Below are positions 55,857 to 63,602 of a stretch of 64,000 nucleotides of DNA, one piece after another. This DNA comes from Paludisphaera mucosa (lineage in GTDB: Bacteria > Planctomycetota > Planctomycetia > Isosphaerales > Isosphaeraceae). Numbering within the stretch: the stretch's first letter is position 1; each line of letters starts with the position of its first letter. Made by a program: the position numbers and the translations under genes. The stretch covers positions 1,230,808-1,294,807 of the forward strand of contig NZ_JARRAG010000001.1 in NCBI RefSeq assembly GCF_029589435.1, read 5' to 3'. The notes below the pieces were generated by a model, which worked only from the letters and a program-made list of their open reading frames with translations, was not told the origin of the DNA and did not search any database.

Positions 55857-57499
55857 GGCTTGCCTCCCGCGGGCGGGCTCGCCGTCGCCGGCGCGTCGGC
55901 CGAGGTGGAGTCGAGCGGGCGGACGGCCTCGTACCACGTCCGCCACGCTTCGGCCGCGGCGCGTTTCCGCTCGGCCGTCGCGCCCGGCTCCGGGCCGGGG
56001 CCGTCGATCTTGCGGGCGATGAGCTGGAGGCCCTGTCGCGCCGCGGCTACGACCCTCTCGTCGCCGTCTTCGAGCGCCTTGATCAGGTCGGGGGCCGCGT
56101 CGAGGTCGCCGCTGCGCCCGAGCGCCCACGACGCGACCTCGCGCAGGCCGGCGTCGCGGGACCGGAGCATCCGCCGAAATCGGTCTTTATGGGGGCGGAG
56201 CGCGACGGGGCCTTGCTTGCGGTAGCGGTCCAGGATCCCGGCGACGGCCGTGTCGGCGTCGGCGATCCGGGGGTCTTCCAGCACGTCGAGCATGCCTTCG
56301 ACGGCCCCGTTCATCGGCCGGCTGATGATCCGCCCCCCGGCGACGGTCATCGTGGTCAGGTCGCTGGGGAGGTAGCGTCCGCCCAGGAGCGTCCCCGAGC
56401 CCAGCTTGCGCGAGTCCAACCGTTGGAGGGATTTCTTGGTCGAGCGGGTCAAGAAGAGAATCGCCCAGACGGTGGTGACGTCGTCGCTGTAAGGCGGGTA
56501 GGTCCACGAGCCGTCGGGCCGTTGGCTGCCGCGGATGTACGCGGCCCCCTTCGCGAACCAGTCGATCCGGCCGATCGCCTCGCGGTCGGACAGCGAGCCG
56601 ATCCGCTCGATGCCGTAGAGGCCGTAGAACATCGACTTGCCGAAGATCTTGGTGTCGGCGGTGCTGAAGTTCGAACCGATCCAGGTCATCCCGCGGGCGA
56701 TGGACGCGTTGATCTGCGCGAGGCTGGAGGCCGGTTTGTAGTCGGCCCGCGGGCCGTTGTCCTCGACCGGCGTGAGGTAAGGGTTGAGGCCCTTCTGGAA
56801 GCTCCGATAATTCTCGAGCTGGCGGCGGCAGATCAGGAGGCTGCCGACGCCGGCGGCGGTCATCGAAATCGAGTCGGCGTCGTTCTCGTCGCGGTGGTAG
56901 TTCCAGCTCCCCGCCGAGCTCTGCACCGACATGTACCACTGCGCGGCCCGGTCCCAGACCGAGGGAGGGACGGCGACGCCGTTGTTCTCGCATTCCCAGA
57001 GCCCCAAGATTGCGTACTGGGAGATCGACGCGTCGCCGTGGGGCCGAGGGTCGTAGTCCCAGCTTCCGTTGGGCTTCTGCTTGCGCTTGAGATATTCGCC
57101 GATCGTCTCCAGCAGGCTGCCGCGCTCGGCGGTCTCGAGGTTGGACAGGGCGAGCGCGACGGCGGCGGCCTCGTAGATGTCGAAACCCGCGTTACGCTCG
57201 GCCTTGTAACCCCCGCTCACGAACCGGGAACGGATTTTGGCCAGGCAGGCGGCGAGCGCCGGATCGGTGACGGGGGTTTCGGCCTTGAGCAAACCCAGCG
57301 CGATCATGGCGGTCTCGCCGACCTGCCTGCCCGCATACGCCCGTTGCAGGTACTGGACGCCGGCGAGGACGGCCGGCTCTTGTTGCTGCGGTTGGGCCTG
57401 CTGGGGCTGGGCGCGGGCGGTCGGCGGCGCGAGGGCGGCCAGGGCCGGGATCGCGCAACAGGCGAGGGCGACGGCGGCGAGTCGTGAGGTCGTGAACAT
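55853..57499 (-). CDS. Exported squalene-cyclase-repeat protein with HEAT-like tail (first gene of envelope operon)
   Basis: A 548-residue exported protein with signal peptide 1-28 (Ala-Thr-Ala-Arg-Ala-type end) and a Gln-rich stretch just after it. Residues about 45-400 are prenyltransferase/squalene-oxidase repeats, with Asn-Gly-Ser-Trp-Asp-Tyr, Ala-Gly-Ser-Trp-Asn-Tyr and Asp-Gly-Ser-Trp-Thr-Tyr in successive helix pairs. No DxDD acid motif of true squalene-hopene cyclases is seen, so a binding or structural role is more likely. Residues about 445-500 are HEAT-like. ATG 57499 is used; GTG 57508, three codons earlier, is possible. It begins the five-gene series to 47273. Confidence 0.82.
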   Translation of the reverse strand: MFTTSRLAAVALACCAIPALAALAPPTARAQPQQAQPQQQEPAVLAGVQYLQRAYAGRQVGETAMIALGLLKAETPVTDPALAACLAKIRSRFVSGGYKAERNAGFDIYEAAAVALALSNLETAERGSLLETIGEYLKRKQKPNGSWDYDPRPHGDASISQYAILGLWECENNGVAVPPSVWDRAAQWYMSVQSSAGSWNYHRDENDADSISMTAAGVGSLLICRRQLENYRSFQKGLNPYLTPVEDNGPRADYKPASSLAQINASIARGMTWIGSNFSTADTKIFGKSMFYGLYGIERIGSLSDREAIGRIDWFAKGAAYIRGSQRPDGSWTYPPYSDDVTTVWAILFLTRSTKKSLQRLDSRKLGSGTLLGGRYLPSDLTTMTVAGGRIISRPMNGAVEGMLDVLEDPRIADADTAVAGILDRYRKQGPVALRPHKDRFRRMLRSRDAGLREVASWALGRSGDLDAAPDLIKALEDGDERVVAAARQGLQLIARKIDGPGPEPGATAERKRAAAEAWRTWYEAVRPLDSTSADAPATASPPAGGKP

Positions 57500-57905
57500 G
57501 AGCGTCACCGATGGGCCGACGGTCGATCTGGGGGGTCGGCGAGAATGGCCATCCTAAGATTCTAACGTCCGTCCCCGCGGATGACTCGCCGTCGCCGAGG
57601 TTTTTCAAAGTTTCGGCCCCGGCGACCTCCGGCGGCGCCGCTTCCGACTGGTCAAGGGGCCCGCATCCTGATACAACATTGCTGCGCGGAGGGTCCGGAA
57701 CGAAAACCGAGCGGGGGCGGGACGCCGACCCGGCCTGCATCGGTCGGGAGCGGGCGTCCGCACGGGCGAAGGCCGTCCTCTCCCCCTGGGTCGGCCGCCC
57801 GACGTACCGCGCACCACCTCTCCCTTGGCCAGCGCCCCGTTCCCACGCGCCCAGGTACGTGGGGTTGTCGACCATCGCGCACACCCGGTCCGCCGATTCC
57901 TGCCC
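57500..57905. other. Divergent intergenic region, no gene seen
   Basis: This 406-base region holds the promoters of the envelope operon (minus strand) and of the ATP-grasp cassette (plus strand). No repeat, RNA or supported ORF is visible. A low-GC patch at about 57592-57615 and one near 57668-57680 are the best places for promoters. Confidence 0.5.
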
Positions 57906-59420
57906 ATGCAAGCGACCCACTCGGATGAAAGCGCCGCGCTGTTCAGCGGCTACAAACTCGCGTCGTACGACGAGCTGTTCGGGCCGGACCGCACCCCGAG
58001 GCCGCATTACGCGCCGCTGTACGACCGCCTGATCAAGCTTGGGCCCGACGAGATCGAGCGCCGCCACAAGGTGGCCGACCTCACGATGCGCAACCAGGGC
58101 ATCACGTTCACCGTCTACGGCCGCGACCAGGGGGTGGAACGGATCATCCCGTTCGACCCGATCCCCCGCCTGGTCTCCGCCGCCGAATGGGACGGGATCG
58201 AGCGCGGCCTGAAGCAGCGCGTCCGGGCCCTCAACCTTTTCATACGCGACGTCTACCACAATCGTTCGATCCTGAAGGATCGCGTGGTCCCCGCCGAGCT
58301 GATCTTCGGGGCGTCGGGTTATCGCCGCGACTGTCTCGGCCTGCGGGTGCCCAAGGACATCTACATCCACGTCTCGGGGATCGACCTGATCCGGGACGCG
58401 GCCGGCGAATATCTGGTCCTCGAGGACAACTGCCGCACGCCGTCGGGCGTCAGCTACGTGCTCAAGAACCGCCAGGTGATGAAGCAGATCTTCCCGTTCC
58501 TGTTCACCGAGTACAACGTCCGGCCCGTCGACGACTACACCGACAAGCTGCTCTCGGTCCTTCGCTACATCGCCCCCGACGGCTGCGACGACCCCACGGT
58601 CGTCGTGCTGACGCCCGGCATGTACAACTCGGCCTATTACGAGCACAGCTTCCTCGCCCGCCAGATGGGGCTCGACCTCGTCGAGGGCCGCGACCTCGTC
58701 TACGACCGGGGCCAGATCTTCCGACGCACGACCCGGGGCCTGCAGCGCGTCGACGTGATCTATCGCCGGCTCGACGACGACTTCCTCGACCCCCTGGCCT
58801 TCCGGCCCGACAGCATCCTCGGCGTCGCCGGCCTGATGGGCGCGTATCGCGCCGGCAACGTCGGCATGGCGAATTCGCTGGGGACGGGCGTGGCCGACGA
58901 CAAGGGGATCTATCCCTTCGTCCCGGACATCATCAAGTATTATCTCGGCGAAGAGCCGATCATGAACAACGTCGAGACCTATCGGCCGCTCGTCCCGTCG
59001 CACCGGCAGCACATCCTCGAAAACCTGGAGAAGCTCGTCGTCAAGGCGGTGGACGCCTCGGGCGGATACGGGATGCTCATCGGGCCGGCGTCGACCAAGG
59101 CCCAGCGCGAAGAGTTCCGCCGCAAGATCGAGGACAACCCGCGCGGCTACATCGCCCAGCCGACCATCCAGCTCAGCCGCCATCCCACATTCATCGACGG
59201 CAGGCTCGACGGCCGCCACGTCGACCTCCGCCCCTTCGTCCTCTACGGCGAGGACGTTTTCGTCCTGCCCGGCGGCCTGACCCGCGTGGCCCTCCCGGAA
59301 GGCAGCCTGGTCGTCAACAGCTCTCAGGGCGGGGGCACGAAGGACACCTGGGTGCTCCACGGGTCCGGGGCCGACGGCCGCCGCGCCCCGGGACGGCCGA
59401 CCCCCGAGGAAAGGTCCTGA
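57906..59420 (+). CDS. Circularly permuted ATP-grasp peptide ligase-like protein
   Basis: A 504-residue protein of the circularly permuted type-2 ATP-grasp family (DUF404/407), proposed to ligate amino acids or peptides with ATP. Visible features are Gly-Ile-Thr-Phe-Thr-Val-Tyr near residue 63, Pro-Phe-Asp-Pro-Ile-Pro-Arg near 83, and the ATP-grasp-like Val-Leu-Glu-Asp-Asn-Cys-Arg-Thr-Pro-Ser-Gly-Val-Ser-Tyr near 175. Gly-Gly-Tyr-Gly-Met-Leu-Ile-Gly-Pro lies near 385, and the closing region has Ser-Ser-Gln-Gly-Gly-Gly-Thr-Lys-Asp. ATG 57906 begins the conserved part. Its stop is followed by the ATG of the alpha-E gene one base later (TGAGATG), so the two are translationally coupled. Confidence 0.92.
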   Translation: MQATHSDESAALFSGYKLASYDELFGPDRTPRPHYAPLYDRLIKLGPDEIERRHKVADLTMRNQGITFTVYGRDQGVERIIPFDPIPRLVSAAEWDGIERGLKQRVRALNLFIRDVYHNRSILKDRVVPAELIFGASGYRRDCLGLRVPKDIYIHVSGIDLIRDAAGEYLVLEDNCRTPSGVSYVLKNRQVMKQIFPFLFTEYNVRPVDDYTDKLLSVLRYIAPDGCDDPTVVVLTPGMYNSAYYEHSFLARQMGLDLVEGRDLVYDRGQIFRRTTRGLQRVDVIYRRLDDDFLDPLAFRPDSILGVAGLMGAYRAGNVGMANSLGTGVADDKGIYPFVPDIIKYYLGEEPIMNNVETYRPLVPSHRQHILENLEKLVVKAVDASGGYGMLIGPASTKAQREEFRRKIEDNPRGYIAQPTIQLSRHPTFIDGRLDGRHVDLRPFVLYGEDVFVLPGGLTRVALPEGSLVVNSSQGGGTKDTWVLHGSGADGRRAPGRPTPEERS

Positions 59421-59421
59421 G

Positions 59422-60375
59422 ATGCTCAGCCGCGTCGCCGAAAGCCTCTACTGGATGGGCCGCTACATCGAGCGCGCCGAGAACGTCGCCCGCCTGCTCG
59501 ACATCGGCCTGTTCATCGAACTCGACGCCGACCTGGGCGGCGGCGAGCGGTTCTCGCCCGTCGAGATCGCCCTGACGATCCTCGCCTGCCGCGACGCCTT
59601 CCCGCTCGACGTCGAGGCCCCCTCGCGGGACGCCGTGCTCCGCTTCCTCACCTTCGACCGCAGCAATACGCAGTCGATCCTCAGCATGATCGCCCGCGCC
59701 CGCGAGAACGCTCGCGGCACCCAGGAGGCGATCGGCGTCGACGTCTGGAGCGAGGTCAACCGGTTGTACCTCTTCCTGGGCGGCACCCGAGCCCAGCGCA
59801 AGTTCGTCCGGGGCCCATCGAGCCTGCTCAACACCATCAAGAATTCGTGCCTGCTCATCGACGGCATGATCCAGAACACCCTGCCGCGCGACGAGGTCTA
59901 CCATTTCCTGGAGCTGGGACGGCACCTCGAACGTCTCGACGTCCTGTGCCGGATCCTCCGCGCCAAGTGTCCCATCTTGACCCAGCAGGTCGAGGGGACC
60001 GAGGCCGCGATGCAACTGGTGCGCTGGACGAGCCTGCTGCGGAGCTGCTCGGCCCACGGCCCGTTCCTCCGCTCCGAGCGCGAGCGCGTCGAGCCCGAGG
60101 GGGTCATCCGCTTCCTCGTGCTCGACCCCGAGTTCCCCCGGTCGATCCGCTACAGCGCGGCCCGCTGCCAGGAGTCGCTCGAGTCGATCTCCGGCGGCGA
60201 CGACGACGCCTACGGCTGCGAGGCCGAGCGGATCCTCGGCCGCCTCGAGAGCGACCTCCGCTACCTCGACGTGGAGGAGATCTTCGACCGCGGCCTCCTC
60301 CGCTTCCTGGATTCGCTCCAGCACACCTGCCACCGCGTCAGCGACGAGATCCAGCGCTCCTTCTTCCTGATGTGA
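59422..60375 (+). CDS. Alpha-E domain protein
   Basis: A 317-residue all-helical protein of the alpha-E (DUF403) family, which almost always accompanies the circularly permuted ATP-grasp protein. The N-terminal hallmark Val-Ala-Glu-Ser-Leu-Tyr-Trp-Met-Gly-Arg-Tyr-Ile-Glu-Arg-Ala-Glu-Asn is at residues 4-20. It is followed by many Arg/Glu helices and a conserved His-Leu-Glu-Arg near 170. The biochemical role is not established; it may help bind the ATP-grasp product or its carrier. It overlaps functionally and by position with the genes on both sides (1-base and 27-base gaps). Confidence 0.92.
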   Translation: MLSRVAESLYWMGRYIERAENVARLLDIGLFIELDADLGGGERFSPVEIALTILACRDAFPLDVEAPSRDAVLRFLTFDRSNTQSILSMIARARENARGTQEAIGVDVWSEVNRLYLFLGGTRAQRKFVRGPSSLLNTIKNSCLLIDGMIQNTLPRDEVYHFLELGRHLERLDVLCRILRAKCPILTQQVEGTEAAMQLVRWTSLLRSCSAHGPFLRSERERVEPEGVIRFLVLDPEFPRSIRYSAARCQESLESISGGDDDAYGCEAERILGRLESDLRYLDVEEIFDRGLLRFLDSLQHTCHRVSDEIQRSFFLM

Positions 60376-60402
60376 ACCGAACGCCGAGGGGGCCGAACCG
60401 AT

Positions 60403-61398
60403 ATGCTGCTCCGCGTCCAGCACGAGACCAAGCTGACCTACTCGAACGACGTCTCCGAGACCGTCTTCGAGGCCCGCATGGGCCCCCCGTCCGAGGAAGA
60501 CCAGACCTGCCTCGGCTATCGCCTGCGGATCACCCCCGGCGCGCCGGTGACGGTCTACCAAGACGGCTTCGGCAATCGCGTCGACCTGTTCAACGTCTAC
60601 ACGCCCTACCGCGAGCTGCTGCTGCGGGCGACCAGCGTCGTCCGCACCCACCGGGCGGCGGGCGGGCCCAAGCTGGCCGAGATCCCCTTCGAGCCCGAGT
60701 CCGAGGAATTCCAGGCGGTCGACGCACTCGAATACCGGCTCCCCAGCAAGCTCGTGAACCACAGCCCGGAGATGACCAGCTTCCTGGAGAGCATCCCCCG
60801 GCCGAAGGGCTCGGTCCTCGACGTCGTCGAGCAGCTCATGTCGGCCACGCGGTCGCGGCTCGTCTACGAGAAGAAGGTGACGTCGTCCCGGACCCCCGTC
60901 AGCGAGGCCCTGGCGCTGGGGCGCGGCGTCTGCCAGGACTTCGCCCATCTGTTCCTGGGAGCCTGCAGGGGCTTCGACCTGCCGGCTCGTTACGTCAGCG
61001 GATACATCCACGAGCCCGGCGAGATCGCCACCCACGCCTGGTGCCAGGTGTGGGCCGGCCGCAACGGCTGGGTCGACGTCGACCCGACCCGCGGCGAGAT
61101 CGTCGGCGACGACTACGTGCGCATCGCGCTCGGCCGCGACTACGTCGACGTGCCGCCCAACCGAGGCATCTACCGCGGCCAGGCCGACGAGTCGATCAGC
61201 GTTGCGGTGAAGGTCGAGCCGATCACCCGCATGCCGACCGACTGGGGCGAGTGGTCCGAAGGCTCCGACGCCCCCTGGTCGGCCGCATCCTGGATCCAGT
61301 CGGAACGCCAGTCCCAGCGCGGGCGGATGACCCAGATGCAGTCGCAGTCGCAGGCGAACTTCCGGCAGCAGCAGGGCCAGCAGCAGCAACCGGACTGA
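60403..61398 (+). CDS. Transglutaminase-like cysteine peptidase
   Basis: A 331-residue transglutaminase-fold protein. An N-terminal beta-rich domain (about residues 1-110, with the Thr-Lys-Leu-Thr-Tyr start of the bacterial transglutaminase N domain) is followed by the catalytic domain. The triad is Cys177 (Gly-Val-Cys-Gln-Asp-Phe-Ala-His), His211 (Thr-His-Ala-Trp) and Asp227 (Val-Asp-Pro-Thr). The last 30 residues are Gln-rich. In this conserved cassette the peptidase is thought to process the peptide conjugates made by the ATP-grasp enzyme. No signal peptide is present, so it acts in the cytosol. It ends ten bases before a convergent glycosyltransferase gene. Confidence 0.92.
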   Translation: MLLRVQHETKLTYSNDVSETVFEARMGPPSEEDQTCLGYRLRITPGAPVTVYQDGFGNRVDLFNVYTPYRELLLRATSVVRTHRAAGGPKLAEIPFEPESEEFQAVDALEYRLPSKLVNHSPEMTSFLESIPRPKGSVLDVVEQLMSATRSRLVYEKKVTSSRTPVSEALALGRGVCQDFAHLFLGACRGFDLPARYVSGYIHEPGEIATHAWCQVWAGRNGWVDVDPTRGEIVGDDYVRIALGRDYVDVPPNRGIYRGQADESISVAVKVEPITRMPTDWGEWSEGSDAPWSAASWIQSERQSQRGRMTQMQSQSQANFRQQQGQQQQPD

Positions 61399-61407
61399 TC
61401 CGCCGTC

Positions 61408-62616
61408 TCAGACCTCGGCATCGTCCTGGGCGTTCGAGAGGCTCGCGTCGTAGCTGGTCCCGCGCCAGGCGACCTTGCCGGTGACGCACATCTGGATGGC
61501 GCGGATCAGGATGTAATCGGTCACCAGGTTGCCGAGCGGGAACGTGGCCACGTACCGCGAGCCGGGCACCGAGATGTCGTAGATGATCCGGAAGACCGCG
61601 TACATCAAGGCATGGTGCACGAGCGACAGCCCCAGGAGCCACCCGGAGAACGGCCCGCCGTGGCCGCTGGCCGTCAATCCGAGGGCGACCAGCAAGATCA
61701 CGTGGCCGCTCTGGCAGAAGACGATCGGGTCGAGCAGCTTGAGGATCAGCCGCCAGGGCTTTCGATCGAATGCATCGAAAAGGATCCGGCTCCAGCCTCG
61801 CACCAATTGCCCGAGCGAGGCGTACATCCGACAGGTCACCAGCCCCTTGGTGAGGGCGAGGCGGATCGGCAGGCCCAGCCCCTTCACCTTGAAGGCCATG
61901 CCGATATCCTCGACGAACCGATCGCGCACCGCCCGGTGGCCGCCGGCCGCATCATACGCCTTGCGGGTCACCAGGATCGACTGGCCGTTGGCGAATGCGA
62001 GCTTCGACGAGTCGTCGTTGACCTTGCGAGGCGGGAACGACTGCATGAGCACGATCCCGGCCAGCGGCTGAATCACCTTTTCCCAGAAGGTCTCGCAGCG
62101 CAGCTCGGGGAGCAGGCTCACCATCGCCGCGTCGTTCGCGCGGGCGTATTCGAGCATCACCTTCAGGTACGGCGGCTCGTGCTTCGTGTCGGCGTCGAGG
62201 AACCAGAGCCATTGGCCGCGCGCCATCGCGGCGTGCTTGTGCAGGACGTAGGTCTTGCCGGTCCAGCCGGGGGGGAGGGACTCGTTCTGGACGACCCGGA
62301 CGCGGTAGTCGGCCGCCTCGTGCCGCCGGGCGATCTCCAGGGTCCGGTCCTCGCTGCGGTCGTCGACGACGAGGATCTCCAGGTTCGGATAGTCCTGATC
62401 GCGGACCGCCGAGAGGCACGCGTCGAGCATCAGTTCCTCGTCCTTGGCCGGGATCACGGCCGAGACGAGCGGGGGATCGGCGACGTCCAGCCGAGGCGAG
62501 TCGGGCGTGAGGAATTCGCCGCGGCTCAGGATGATCTTGAGGGCGATCCAGCGGATCGGCCAGATGAGGATGATCCCGGCGTAGATCCAAAGGATCGTCG
62601 ATTGCAGCGGAGTCAT
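61408..62616 (-). CDS. Membrane glycosyltransferase, family 2 (HpnB/CrtQ-like)
   Basis: A 402-residue inner-membrane GT2 glycosyltransferase. One N-terminal transmembrane helix (about 8-30) precedes the GT-A domain, which shows Val-Ile-Pro-Ala-Lys-Asp-Glu-Glu, Leu-Val-Val-Asp-Asp-Arg-Ser (nucleotide) and Trp-Phe-Leu-Asp-Ala-Asp-Thr (DxD). A later Phe-Val-Glu-Asp-Ile-Gly-Met-Ala holds the catalytic acid, and three to four C-terminal transmembrane helices lie between about 285 and 370. The closest recognisable type is the hopanoid- or carotenoid-related transferase group; the acceptor is not evident. Its ATG overlaps the stop of a small membrane protein by four bases. Confidence 0.85.
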   Translation of the reverse strand: MTPLQSTILWIYAGIILIWPIRWIALKIILSRGEFLTPDSPRLDVADPPLVSAVIPAKDEELMLDACLSAVRDQDYPNLEILVVDDRSEDRTLEIARRHEAADYRVRVVQNESLPPGWTGKTYVLHKHAAMARGQWLWFLDADTKHEPPYLKVMLEYARANDAAMVSLLPELRCETFWEKVIQPLAGIVLMQSFPPRKVNDDSSKLAFANGQSILVTRKAYDAAGGHRAVRDRFVEDIGMAFKVKGLGLPIRLALTKGLVTCRMYASLGQLVRGWSRILFDAFDRKPWRLILKLLDPIVFCQSGHVILLVALGLTASGHGGPFSGWLLGLSLVHHALMYAVFRIIYDISVPGSRYVATFPLGNLVTDYILIRAIQMCVTGKVAWRGTSYDASLSNAQDDAEV

Positions 62617-63113
62617 GCCGAGCCCTCATCGACGGCCGCCATGGGCTCGTCGAATCCTTCAAGATCATCGGCCCGCGGATAGGCCAGCTTGCCCAGCACC
62701 ATCGCCGCCAGCCAGAACGGGGCGACGGCCTGCAGATTCGGGTCGAAGAGCAGGCCGTGCGCCAGTCCGAGGGGGAAGGCCGCCCAGCCGATTGCGACGG
62801 CCGCGACCCGCGAACCGAAAAAGCGAGCCCCTCGCGTCTGCGGATCCTCCAGCCGCTCGCGGCCGCCCGTGCGGCGTAGCACGAACATCGCGACGACGAA
62901 CACGGCGAACAAGGAGCCGAAGAGCACCTTCTTCATCATCAGCGGATCGACGTCGAACGTGATCCCGCCCCAACGCCGCATGGCCAGGGCCGAGCCGAGG
63001 ATGGAGAGGCCGTCGAGGACGAGAACGTTGAGCACCCAGGAACGGGTCTTCTCGAGCCATCGAGTCGAGGCGGGATCGAGAGCGTCCGGGGCCGTCTCAG
63101 GAGGAAGTGTCAT
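62613..63113 (-). CDS. Small multi-pass membrane protein, hypothetical
   Basis: A 166-residue protein with about four hydrophobic helices (about 27-45, 63-84, 102-125 and 128-146). It lies in a chain of overlapping genes: it begins 17 bases inside the preceding gene and its stop overlaps the glycosyltransferase start (ATGA). No motif is recognised. It could assist the glycosyltransferase or modify its lipid acceptor. Confidence 0.65.
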   Translation of the reverse strand: MTLPPETAPDALDPASTRWLEKTRSWVLNVLVLDGLSILGSALAMRRWGGITFDVDPLMMKKVLFGSLFAVFVVAMFVLRRTGGRERLEDPQTRGARFFGSRVAAVAIGWAAFPLGLAHGLLFDPNLQAVAPFWLAAMVLGKLAYPRADDLEGFDEPMAAVDEGSA

Positions 63114-63570
63114 GGCGTCCTTGCGGCCGCGAGGCCTGATGCTGGCGGTAGAGGCCGATGATCAACTCGACCTGCCCGATGGGTCGGCTCGTCGCGAGCG
63201 AGATCTCCTGGGGCGTCTTGCCTTCCTCGATCAGGGACCAAACCTCGCGATGCTTCTCGGCGAGTCCCGATCCGTCGTCCGCTCTCCCCTCGAAGCCCAT
63301 GTCGGGGACCGAGATCAGCGGGAGGATCCCTTCCGCCGCACCGTGGTCGGCTTCGACCTCGGGGAATCGTGGGCGGCTGGGGTCGACGGCCCACTGCTCA
63401 AGCCGCCGGAGGTCGTAGGCGATTTGGACCAGTCGCTGCTGGGTCGCTTCGTGGGCCCGAGTCAGGCCGTCGAGACGCCGGACGAGGAACAGGCACGTCG
63501 CGGCCGCGAGGACCACCAGCGCCAGCAGGCAGGTCAGGCAGGTGGCGAGCCAGAAATACGAGTCGTTCAT
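63097..63570 (-). CDS. Membrane-anchored protein with C-terminal helix-turn-helix-like segment, hypothetical
   Basis: A 157-residue protein with one N-terminal transmembrane helix (about 6-30), then a helical, coiled-coil-like region (about 33-60). The C-terminal segment is Glu-Glu-Gly-Lys-Thr-Pro-Gln-Glu-Ile-Ser-Leu-Ala-Thr followed by Ile-Gly-Gln-Val-Glu-Leu-Ile-Ile-Gly-Leu-Tyr, which looks like a small helix-turn-helix (similar to DUF2802-type tails). ATG 63570 has an AGGGAAGGA ribosome site; a TTG 12 codons earlier would overlap the stop of larC by four bases. It precedes two overlapping genes. Its function is unknown. Confidence 0.65.
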   Translation of the reverse strand: MNDSYFWLATCLTCLLALVVLAAATCLFLVRRLDGLTRAHEATQQRLVQIAYDLRRLEQWAVDPSRPRFPEVEADHGAAEGILPLISVPDMGFEGRADDGSGLAEKHREVWSLIEEGKTPQEISLATSRPIGQVELIIGLYRQHQASRPQGRHDTSS

Positions 63571-63602
63571 GTCGGCCGGTCCTTCCCTGGCGTCCGATCG
63601 GA

